From Dasania sp051277005 (lineage in GTDB: Bacteria > Pseudomonadota > Gammaproteobacteria > Pseudomonadales > Dasaniaceae): a stretch of 17,947 bases of DNA. The translations under genes were made by a program, and so were the position numbers. Below, piece by piece: positions 1-6,765 of this stretch (the stretch's first letter is position 1; the number at the start of each line of letters is the position of its first letter). The notes under the pieces were generated by a model. The model was given only the letters and a program-made list of their open reading frames with translations, was not told the origin of the DNA and did not search any database. The stretch spans positions 1 through 17,947 of the forward strand of contig JBNMPS010000045.1 in the NCBI GenBank assembly GCA_051277005.1, read 5' to 3'.

Positions 1-1
1 G

Positions 2-487
2 TTTATGAAGCGCTATAGCAAAGCCTACTTAGAGAAATACCCAGAAAAAAAAGGGCAGGACTTTGAGAGTACTCGCCGCGCTTGTGAAAAGTTTAAACAG
101 GCACCGGTTGCGGTTTTTAATTTCCTGGAGGGTACGCGTTTCACGCCGGCCAAACACGCCCAGCAGGAGAGCCCGTTCAAGCATCTACTAAAACCTAAAG
201 CGGGAGGTATGGGGTTTGTAGTGGGCGCCATGGGTGAAAGTCTTCACTCCTTATTGGATATCACCATTGCCTATCCCGGTGGTCAGCGCCCGACATTTAT
301 GAATTTCCTCAGTGGCCGGGTAAACCCTGTGATAGTACGCTTCGAATTACGGCCTATCCCGACCGAATTTTTAGGGCGCAATTATTTTGAGGACGAAGAA
401 TATCGTTACCAGTTTCAGCAGTGGGTCACCGACTTGTGGCAGCACAAGGACGCTACCCTGACAGAATTACAGCAACGGGATCATTAA
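2..487 (+). CDS. yihG: YihG-family 1-acylglycerol-3-phosphate acyltransferase (5'-truncated by window edge)
   Basis: This is the C-terminal part of a PlsC-superfamily acyltransferase, an inner-membrane enzyme that acylates lysophosphatidic acid in phospholipid synthesis. The frame is open to the left edge of the window, so the first visible Met (base 5) is internal and not the start. The visible 161 residues begin with FMKRYSKAYL, close to the corresponding segment of E. coli YihG as I remember it. They include the family substrate-binding block as FLEGTRFT, about 40 residues in. The catalytic HxxxxD motif and the N-terminal membrane segment should lie upstream, outside the window. The C-terminal half (SLLDITIAYPGG, then FQQWVTDLWQHKDATL) also follows YihG. 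The gene converges on the lipoprotein gene at 562-1134, with 74 bases between the stop codons. Family assignment is secure; acyl-chain preference cannot be read from the sequence. Confidence 0.87.
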   Translation, partial: FMKRYSKAYLEKYPEKKGQDFESTRRACEKFKQAPVAVFNFLEGTRFTPAKHAQQESPFKHLLKPKAGGMGFVVGAMGESLHSLLDITIAYPGGQRPTFMNFLSGRVNPVIVRFELRPIPTEFLGRNYFEDEEYRYQFQQWVTDLWQHKDATLTELQQRDH

Positions 488-541
488 GCGCACCGCCACC
501 TGATACGCTTGAGAATTAAAAGGGGCTGGTATTTGATGTTG

Positions 542-575
542 TTGAGGCTAAGTCGAATAAGTTAGTCTGCCTCAA
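542..575. repeat. inverted repeat between convergent gene ends
   Basis: Perfect 7-base arms TTGAGGC (542-548) and GCCTCAA (569-575) are separated by 20 bases. The right arm lies inside the last codons of the minus-strand lipoprotein gene and the left arm is just past its stop. It could fold in RNA from either strand and act at the convergent 3' ends, but neither side has a U-tract, so I do not call it an intrinsic terminator. Seven-base arms can also arise by chance. Confidence 0.3.
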
Positions 576-1134
576 TGTTGGGTAAGTTGCTTAACATTGA
601 AGCAATCGCTAGTGATATTCTCTGTTTCTTGATCTCATCGGCTAATGTGGGCTCGGCAAAGATTTGCATCGCGCCTCGCCATACTGTCAAACCACTGGGT
701 TTGGTAATGGCCAGTAATAAGCTGCCCCGCGGGTAGTTATCGTCATCGCTCCCTAAGCCTGGCTCTATGCCAAATATTTGTTGCAGTTTCTTATCGTGTA
801 GCTCATTACCATAAACAATTGCGCCTCTTAGGTAGAACCGGCTTGCTTGGGCCATGTTACTAAGCTGGTAGCCTTTATGTTGTAACTGTTGGTTGAGCTC
901 ATGGGTAATCAGCGGAATTTGTGAATTAACGTGTTCTAATGATGCCGGGTAAAGCTGAATGGGCTCAAGCCAATGAAAGTTATCACTCTTGCTCGGGTGG
1001 AAGTTGCCGGATGTATTACTCACCGTCGTGTGTATTTTTAGCTCTCTAGGGAGCTGGTTGAAATCCGTAGTTTGCTGACAACCGCTGATAACAATGCTTA
1101 AGCATAAAACATAGAGTAGGTTTATTGTTTTCAT
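562..1134 (-). CDS. putative lipoprotein, DUF4136-like
   Basis: A 190-residue exported lipoprotein of unknown function. The N-terminus is a lipoprotein signal: KT charge, a hydrophobic stretch, then lipobox VISGC with the lipidated Cys at residue 19. The mature part resembles the DUF4136 type: a helical stretch (HELNQQLQHKGYQL, about 78-91), a strand region ending in FYLRGAIVYG (about 104-113), a strand with GSLLLAITKPSG (about 136-147), the characteristic VWRGAMQIF (about 150-158), and a final helix ending SMLSNLP. Family members usually carry the same 'GLxx.D..tg.vWrG' logic, and their role is not established. No good Shine-Dalgarno precedes the ATG (CTCTTACT is the nearest sequence). The gene is transcribed away from the opp operon and shares the 282-base region 1135-1416 with it. 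The DUF4136 match is from memory of the pattern and is moderately sure; lipoprotein status is solid. Confidence 0.72.
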   Translation of the reverse strand: MKTINLLYVLCLSIVISGCQQTTDFNQLPRELKIHTTVSNTSGNFHPSKSDNFHWLEPIQLYPASLEHVNSQIPLITHELNQQLQHKGYQLSNMAQASRFYLRGAIVYGNELHDKKLQQIFGIEPGLGSDDDNYPRGSLLLAITKPSGLTVWRGAMQIFAEPTLADEIKKQRISLAIASMLSNLPNIEAD

Positions 1135-1416
1135 AGTAAGAGATGCAGTCTTTGATTTGGATTGTTATAGAAAGTAAGTATAACCAAATACGGCTAATTT
1201 GGCGTTATTTTTGATACAAATAGAGTCACAAATATCCGTATTGAATTCTACTGTGAAAGCAAATATTGCAGGATATAACGAGGTTAGACGCCCGTTACCG
1301 TTGTTTTTTGTTTTATAGTCAGCGCTGGGTTAATCTGGCGCGTATATCGGCCGCACTTAAGTTGAGGCTTTGGCCCGCAATATTGTTTATAACTGATGCA
1401 ATATCGAGATTGATGA
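1135..1416. promoter_or_regulatory. divergent intergenic region between lipoprotein gene and oppA
   Basis: This 282-base region must hold the promoters of both the minus-strand lipoprotein gene and the plus-strand opp operon. I see no strong sigma-70 promoter. Weak candidates toward oppA are TTGATA (1211-1216) with TATCCG (1233-1238), spacing 16. The motif GCAATAT recurs: at 1377-1383 inside the palindrome CAATATTG, at 1398-1404 exactly 21 bases (two helical turns) further on, and inverted as AATATTGC at 1262-1269. The two copies nearest oppA lie 13-40 bases before its ATG. No CRP-type TGTGA-N6-TCACA site is present. Operator function is a guess from spacing only. Confidence 0.35.
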
Positions 1417-3063
1417 ATGACTATAATAAAAATAACTTCTCTATTAATGGTTGCTCTGCTGGGGTTTTTATTAACGGCCTGTGGTGGCGGTGAAACCAAT
1501 GTTAGCACGGGCAATCGAGAGGGAATTTTACATTTTGGTAATGGCGCAGAGCCGCAAGAGCTAGACCCCCATATTGTTACCGGTGTACCTGAGCATCACA
1601 TCATCAGCGCGTTGCTAGAAGGCTTAGTCAGTAAAAACCCCAAAACCCTTGAGCCTATGCCTGCGGTTGCCGAGAGCTGGTCGGTGAGTGATGACGGTAA
1701 AATATATACCTTTAACCTTCGCCCCAATGCTAAATGGTCAAACGGTGATGCGGTAACCGCTGAAGACTTTGTGTGGTCATGGCAGCGCGGCTTAACGCCC
1801 GCTATGGGTAATCAATATGCCTATATGTATTACGCTATAAAAAATGCTGAAGCCTTTGCTAAGGGGAAAATATCAGATTTCTCAAAAGTAGGTGTTAAGG
1901 CCATTAATCATAAAACGCTACGCGTAGAACTCAATAACGCCACGCCTTACTTTCTGCAGTTACTTGATCACTACTCATTATTCCCGGTACACCGGCCAAC
2001 CATAGAAAAGTTTGGTGAGCCAGCAGAACGAGGCACCTTGTGGACTCGTGCAGGAACTTTTGTGGGTAACGGACCATTCACCTTAACTCAATGGGATTTA
2101 AATAAGGTTATTATCGTTGAAAAAAATCCGCTTTACTGGGATGCAAAAACAGTAAAGTTAAAGGGCATTTATTTTTATCCTACAGAAAACCTAACCACTG
2201 AAGAGCGTATGTTTAGAGCGGGTCAGTTACATTACACTAACAGTGTTCCGGTTGAAAAAATTGCGATTTACAAAAAAGAAAATCCTCATTTAATAAGAGT
2301 TTCAGCTTACTTGGGCAGCTATTTTTATCGTATCAATACGCGCTTAGAGCACTTAAAAGATGTAAGAGTACGCAGAGCGCTAGCGATGGCAATCGATAGA
2401 GAAGCGATTGCCAATAAACTATTAAAAGCCGGGCAAATTGCCGCGTATGCCATAACCCCTAATAACACTATGGGTTATACCGCCGACACGGATTTACGTT
2501 ACGACGTTGCAGAGGCAAGGCGCTTATTAGCCGAGGCGGGTTACCCTAACGGGGAAGGCTTTCCTACCACGGATATTTTATACAACACGCAAGAAGATCA
2601 CAGAAAGGTCGCGGTGGCTATTCAACAAATGTGGAAGAAATCGTTGAATATAAACATCACTATTCAAAATCAAGACTGGAAGGTGTTTCTCGATAGCGTG
2701 TCTAGCGGCAACTATAGTATTGCCCGTGCTGGGTGGATCGGTGACTATGTTGACCCCAACAGCTTTTTAGATATGTGGATTACTGACGGTGGCGTAAATC
2801 GCACCGGCTGGAGCAATGCTGAGTATGATCGCTTGGTACTTGAAGTGGCCCCTAAAGCTAAAACGGTAGAGCAGCGCTATGTTGCATTACGCAAGGCCGA
2901 AAAGATGTTATTGGATGATATGCCGGTTATCCCTATTTATACCTACGTGAGTAAACACCTGGTGCATCCGAGTGTTAAAAACTTATCACCTAATTTATTA
3001 GATACGCCTTATTATAAATATATATATTTAGAGCCTGAAGTTGCCACGGCAAGATCACAATAA
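1417..3063 (+). CDS. oppA: oligopeptide ABC transporter, substrate-binding lipoprotein
   Basis: A 548-residue family 5 extracellular solute-binding protein (SBP_bac_5; E. coli OppA is about the same length). It captures peptides in the periplasm and delivers them to the OppBC permease. The signal peptide ends in lipobox LLTAC with the lipidated Cys at residue 22, so it should be membrane-anchored, unlike soluble E. coli OppA. The mature start GAEPQELDPHIVTG and LLEGLVSKNP (about 43-76), the NAKWSNGDAVTAEDFVWSW block (about 103-121) and the DWKVFLDSV...GWIGDYVDPNSF region (about 423-449) are diagnostic of OppA/MppA/DppA binders. The first ATG is chosen because it gives a full signal peptide; the ribosome site is weak (CGAG). 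It leads a tight operon: oppB starts 8 bases after its stop. Peptide uptake is the likely job; murein-peptide or other peptide preference cannot be told from sequence. Confidence 0.93.
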   Translation: MTIIKITSLLMVALLGFLLTACGGGETNVSTGNREGILHFGNGAEPQELDPHIVTGVPEHHIISALLEGLVSKNPKTLEPMPAVAESWSVSDDGKIYTFNLRPNAKWSNGDAVTAEDFVWSWQRGLTPAMGNQYAYMYYAIKNAEAFAKGKISDFSKVGVKAINHKTLRVELNNATPYFLQLLDHYSLFPVHRPTIEKFGEPAERGTLWTRAGTFVGNGPFTLTQWDLNKVIIVEKNPLYWDAKTVKLKGIYFYPTENLTTEERMFRAGQLHYTNSVPVEKIAIYKKENPHLIRVSAYLGSYFYRINTRLEHLKDVRVRRALAMAIDREAIANKLLKAGQIAAYAITPNNTMGYTADTDLRYDVAEARRLLAEAGYPNGEGFPTTDILYNTQEDHRKVAVAIQQMWKKSLNINITIQNQDWKVFLDSVSSGNYSIARAGWIGDYVDPNSFLDMWITDGGVNRTGWSNAEYDRLVLEVAPKAKTVEQRYVALRKAEKMLLDDMPVIPIYTYVSKHLVHPSVKNLSPNLLDTPYYKYIYLEPEVATARSQ

Positions 3064-3071
3064 GGTCAGAC

Positions 3072-4010
3072 ATGTTTAAATTTATTTGTGGCCGCATTTT
3101 GCAGGCTGTACCCGTGTTATTTATTGTTATCACGGCAACCTTCTTTTTGATTCACTCTGCGCCGGGTGGGCCTTTCAGCTCCGAAAAAGCCGTACCTGAG
3201 CAAGTGTTAAAAGCCCTTAATAAACAGTATCAATTAGATTTACCGGTGTGGCAGCAATACGTGGGCTATCTCGGTGACTTAGCTCAAGGTGACTTTGGTC
3301 CTTCTTTTAGATACCCCGGCCGAACCGTTAATGAAATGATTTTTGGTGGTCTACCCGCCACGGCAGAGTTAGGCTTGTACGCCATGTTAGTGGCGGTATT
3401 AATCGGTGCGGTTGCTGGTGTCATCGCGGCATTAAAGCCCAATACTCCACAAGATTATATCCCCATGACAGTGGCCATGACGGGTATCTGTATGCCTTCC
3501 TTTTTATTGGGTCCGTTGTTGGTGTTGGTGTTTGGTATTTACTTGGAGTGGCTGCCCATTTCGGGGTGGGGTGATATGCCCGGTGATAAGATTTTACCGT
3601 CTATCACCTTGGGCTCTACCTATGCGGCGTACATTGCCCGCTTAAGTCGCGGTGGCATGTTAGAGGTTATGTCGCAGGACTATATTCGCACGGCTAGAGC
3701 TAAGGGTTTACCCGAATGGGTGGTGGTGATTAAACATGGTTTACGCGGTGGTTTAATGCCCGTGGTTGCCTTTTTGGGCCCGGCCTTTGCGGGCTTGTTA
3801 GGAGGCTCTTTTGTGGTTGAAACCATTTTTCAAATCCCCGGTTTGGGTCGTTTTTATGTGCAGGCGGCGTTTAATCGCGATTACACCATGATTATGGGTA
3901 CCACTATTTTCTTTTCTGTTGCCATTATTGTATTTAATTTACTCTCTGATATTTTGGCTACGTGGTTAAATCCCAAACTGCGCCATGCGGTTAGCGGAGG
4001 TGGCCCATGA
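3072..4010 (+). CDS. oppB: oligopeptide ABC transporter permease OppB
   Basis: A 312-residue inner-membrane permease, one half of the transmembrane channel for peptide import. It begins with the classic OppB N-terminus (RILQAVPVLFIVITATFFLIHSAPGGPF, positions 8-35, first membrane helix). After a periplasmic loop (about 40-95) come five further hydrophobic segments, near 98-120, 131-157, 178-190, 225-250 and 273-296. The cytoplasmic EAA coupling loop, which docks on the ATPase, is visible as DYIRTARAKGLPEWVVVIKHGLRGGLMP (203-230). The length equals typical OppB. AAGGTCAG just after the oppA stop supplies the ribosome site. The stop region overlaps the next start by 4 bases, so OppB and OppC are probably translationally coupled and made in equal amounts. 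Confidence 0.95.
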   Translation: MFKFICGRILQAVPVLFIVITATFFLIHSAPGGPFSSEKAVPEQVLKALNKQYQLDLPVWQQYVGYLGDLAQGDFGPSFRYPGRTVNEMIFGGLPATAELGLYAMLVAVLIGAVAGVIAALKPNTPQDYIPMTVAMTGICMPSFLLGPLLVLVFGIYLEWLPISGWGDMPGDKILPSITLGSTYAAYIARLSRGGMLEVMSQDYIRTARAKGLPEWVVVIKHGLRGGLMPVVAFLGPAFAGLLGGSFVVETIFQIPGLGRFYVQAAFNRDYTMIMGTTIFFSVAIIVFNLLSDILATWLNPKLRHAVSGGGP

Positions 4011-4909
4011 ACGCTGATTCGGTGACGATTAGCGCTCAATCTACGCAAGAGCAAGCCGAGCAGGGCTCTTCACTTTGGCGTGATGCCTGGCTGCGGTTAC
4101 GCAAAAATAAATTAGCGCTATGTGGTTTATGTGTTTTGCTGTTAGAAATAATTATAGCTTTGTTAACACCCTGGATTGCCCCCTATGGCTATGAGCAGCA
4201 GAATTTAAATATAGGTGCTAGCGCGCCATCAATGGCACATTGGCTGGGCACCGATACCCTTGGCCGTGATTTACTCACCCGTATTATGTATGGTGGCCGC
4301 GTATCACTCATGGTGGGTTTTATTGCTACCGGTGTTGCTCTCTGTATTGGTGTGACTTATGGCGCGGTGGCAGGCTATGTAGGGGGGCGTGTTGATGCCT
4401 TAATGATGCGTGTTGTTGATGTTATTTATGCACTTCCCTTCATGATTTTTATTATTTTACTCATGGTTATTTTTGGTCAAAATATTTTGCTGCTTTTTTT
4501 TGCCATCGGCGCAGTTGAGTGGTTAACCATGGCGCGTATTGTCCGTGGTGAAGTACTGTCATTGCGTAAGCAAGACTATATAGAGGCTGCTATTTCTATA
4601 GGCTTAGGTTCTTGGACAATTATTCGCAGGCATATTATTCCTAATACTCTTGGGCCGGTGATTGTTTACACCACCTTAACGATACCCAGCGTTATGTTGT
4701 TAGAGGCGTTTTTAAGCTTTTTAGGATTAGGCATACAGCCGCCACAAAGCTCATGGGGTTTATTGATTTCTTATGGGGTAGAAACCATGGAGGAATTCCC
4801 TTGGTTATTGATTTATCCTGGCCTTACCCTTTCTATTACCTTGTTTGCCTTAAACTTTTTAGGTGATGGGCTTAGGGATGCGTTAGACCCACGAGCGAGT
4901 AAAGACTAA
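4007..4909 (+). CDS. oppC: oligopeptide ABC transporter permease OppC
   Basis: A 300-residue inner-membrane permease, partner of OppB. The N-terminal cytoplasmic tail is followed by a first helix (about 36-57). The OppC/DppC signature HWLGTDTLGRDLLTR (78-92) then precedes the binding-protein-dependent permease domain. The EAA coupling loop is DYIEAAISIGLGSWTIIRRHIIPN (190-213), and the C-terminus ends with the family-typical ALNFLGDGLRDALDPR (281-296). Its start overlaps the OppB stop by 4 bases (ATGA at 4007-4010). The ATPase gene follows after 39 bases, so all four genes are likely one transcript. Substrate specificity is expected to come mainly from the binding protein. Confidence 0.95.
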   Translation: MNADSVTISAQSTQEQAEQGSSLWRDAWLRLRKNKLALCGLCVLLLEIIIALLTPWIAPYGYEQQNLNIGASAPSMAHWLGTDTLGRDLLTRIMYGGRVSLMVGFIATGVALCIGVTYGAVAGYVGGRVDALMMRVVDVIYALPFMIFIILLMVIFGQNILLLFFAIGAVEWLTMARIVRGEVLSLRKQDYIEAAISIGLGSWTIIRRHIIPNTLGPVIVYTTLTIPSVMLLEAFLSFLGLGIQPPQSSWGLLISYGVETMEEFPWLLIYPGLTLSITLFALNFLGDGLRDALDPRASKD

Positions 4910-4948
4910 CGAGGGAATGTTATCCAATATGTGTTTTGAGAGAAAATT

Positions 4949-6550
4949 ATGGCGCTGCTAGAAGTTAAAGATTTAACCGTTCGCTTTCATACGCGTAATG
5001 GTGTTGTCAACGCCGTTAACAATATTAGCTTTTCTGTTGATGAAGGTGAAACCCTCGCTATTGTTGGCGAGTCTGGCTCAGGAAAATCGGTGAGTTGTTA
5101 CAGCTTATTAAATTTAATTCCCCAGCCACCGGGAAAGATAGAGCGCGGCACAGCTGTTTTCAAAGGCAAAGATTTACTCAAAATGAATGAGAAGTCATTA
5201 CGCGCAATACGTGGCAGCGATATTGCGATGATTTTTCAAGATCCCATGACCAGCTTAAACCCATTTTTAACCATAGGTGAGCAGCTAATAGAACCGTTAA
5301 TTTACCATCGTGATTGCAGTCGTAAAGAAGCCAAACAAAAAGCGATAGAAGTGTTAGCTGAAGTCGGTATTGACAATTCAGCTCTCAAGTTCGATCAATA
5401 CCCTCATCAATTCTCTGGTGGTATGCGTCAGCGAGTGATGATAGCGACGGCACTGATTACCGAGCCCAAACTATTAATTGCGGATGAACCAACCACTGCT
5501 TTAGACGTAACCATACAAGCGCAAATATTAAAGCTGATTAAAGAGCTGCAGCAGCGTCGCAATATTGCGGTTATTTTTATTAGCCATGATTTGGCGGTAG
5601 TCTCGGAGATTGCCGATAATATCGCGGTGATGTATCGCGGTGATATTGTCGAGCAGGGTAGTCGTGAGCAAGTGCTAAACCATAGCCAGCACAGCTATAC
5701 CAAAAATTTACTGGCTTCTATTCCTTCAGGTGAAAAATTAAAGACGACTGAAATTAATGAAAATATCTTATTACAGGTGCGCGGATTAAAAACTTACTTT
5801 AGCTCTCAAAGTGGCACTATTTTTAATCGTCAGAAGCAACTTAATAAGGCGGTAAATGATGTTAGCTTTGATATTAAGCGTGGCGAAATTATCGGTCTAG
5901 TGGGGGAGTCGGGGTCAGGTAAGTCCACAATAGGGCGATCTATTTTGCAATTACTACCGGTTACGGGTGGTAGTGTTAAATTTAAGGGTGAAGAGCTAAC
6001 GCAATTAAATCATAAACAACTCACTGCCATGCGTCGGCAGATGCAAATGATATTTCAAGACCCTTATGCCTCACTTAATCCGCGTATGACGGTGTTGAGC
6101 CTTTTGGCCGAGCCTTTGCTCTTTCATGGTTTGGCGAATAAAAAGAATGTCAAGGATCAGGTGTTAGCGTTAATGGACGATGTGGGGCTTGCTCACAATA
6201 GCTTGCGTAAATACCCTCATGAATTCTCGGGTGGCCAGCGTCAACGTATTGCAATCGCTAGGGCAATAGCGACCAAGCCAGAGTTGATTATTGCCGATGA
6301 GCCAGTATCCGCGTTGGATGTCACCATACAGACTCAAATATTAGATTTAATATTAAGCTTGGTCAATAAGCATAATTTAACCATGCTGTTCATATCACAT
6401 GACTTATCGGTGGTTCGTAGTCTGTGCGATAGAGTCATTGTGATGAATCACGGTAAGGTGGTTGAAACTGGTCACACAGAGTCGTTATATGCGGAGCCTA
6501 CACATAGTTATACTAAGGCATTATTGTCAGCTATACCGACAATGGCATAA
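4949..6550 (+). CDS. fused dual ATPase of peptide ABC transporter (OppD-OppF fusion, YejF-like layout)
   Basis: A 533-residue protein with two complete ABC ATPase domains that power peptide import by OppBC. First domain: Walker A GESGSGKS (40-47), signature FSGGM (155-159), Walker B LLIADE (175-180), switch His213. Second domain: Walker A GESGSGKS (319-326), signature FSGGQ (426-430), Walker B LIIADE (446-451), switch His484. Both sites look catalytically complete. E. coli OppD and OppF are separate; the fused layout is that of YejF and GsiA. The cysteine cluster seen at the C-termini of many OppD/DppD proteins is absent from both halves, and each domain ends with the short HSYTKxLLxxIP motif. 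The linker (about 258-275) is short. GAGAG 9-13 bases before the ATG is the ribosome site. It is the last gene of the operon, and a hairpin follows at 6642-6670. Confidence 0.93.
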   Translation: MALLEVKDLTVRFHTRNGVVNAVNNISFSVDEGETLAIVGESGSGKSVSCYSLLNLIPQPPGKIERGTAVFKGKDLLKMNEKSLRAIRGSDIAMIFQDPMTSLNPFLTIGEQLIEPLIYHRDCSRKEAKQKAIEVLAEVGIDNSALKFDQYPHQFSGGMRQRVMIATALITEPKLLIADEPTTALDVTIQAQILKLIKELQQRRNIAVIFISHDLAVVSEIADNIAVMYRGDIVEQGSREQVLNHSQHSYTKNLLASIPSGEKLKTTEINENILLQVRGLKTYFSSQSGTIFNRQKQLNKAVNDVSFDIKRGEIIGLVGESGSGKSTIGRSILQLLPVTGGSVKFKGEELTQLNHKQLTAMRRQMQMIFQDPYASLNPRMTVLSLLAEPLLFHGLANKKNVKDQVLALMDDVGLAHNSLRKYPHEFSGGQRQRIAIARAIATKPELIIADEPVSALDVTIQTQILDLILSLVNKHNLTMLFISHDLSVVRSLCDRVIVMNHGKVVETGHTESLYAEPTHSYTKALLSAIPTMA

Positions 6551-6641
6551 AACCTCTCTCTTATAGTTATATCTACTGTGTTTTGGGCCAAAATTGTGAT
6601 CACTAGTTGATCTGTCCTAAAATAGGGGGCACTTTACCTAT

Positions 6642-6676
6642 GCTTTGAGCCATTTTTTTAGCTCAAAAGCTTTATT
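6642..6676 (+). terminator. possible terminator after the opp operon
   Basis: GCTTTGAGC (6642-6650) can pair with GCTCAAAAGC (6661-6670), leaving one bulged A and the loop CATTTTTTTA. The downstream run is only TTTATT, so termination is plausible but weak. It lies in the 215-base gap between the ATPase and the cyclic-di-GMP gene. That gap also holds the 8-base palindrome GTGATCAC (6596-6603), to which I cannot assign a function. Confidence 0.4.
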
Positions 6677-6765
6677 CCTATTATTTAATACCTATACTTA
6701 ATAATGACATACTAGATAATGATAAAAATTCGTCTATCAGATTTATAGTTAGGAATTCCCAGTTT

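Noticed and set aside
1210..1260. possible CRP or FNR site (TTGATA, TCACA and TGTGA words)
   Set aside because: The half sites have the wrong spacing and do not form TGTGA-N6-TCACA or TTGAT-N4-ATCAA.
1266..1493. 75-codon plus-strand frame before oppA
   Set aside because: It overlaps the oppA signal peptide region in another frame, has poor codon character and no ribosome site.
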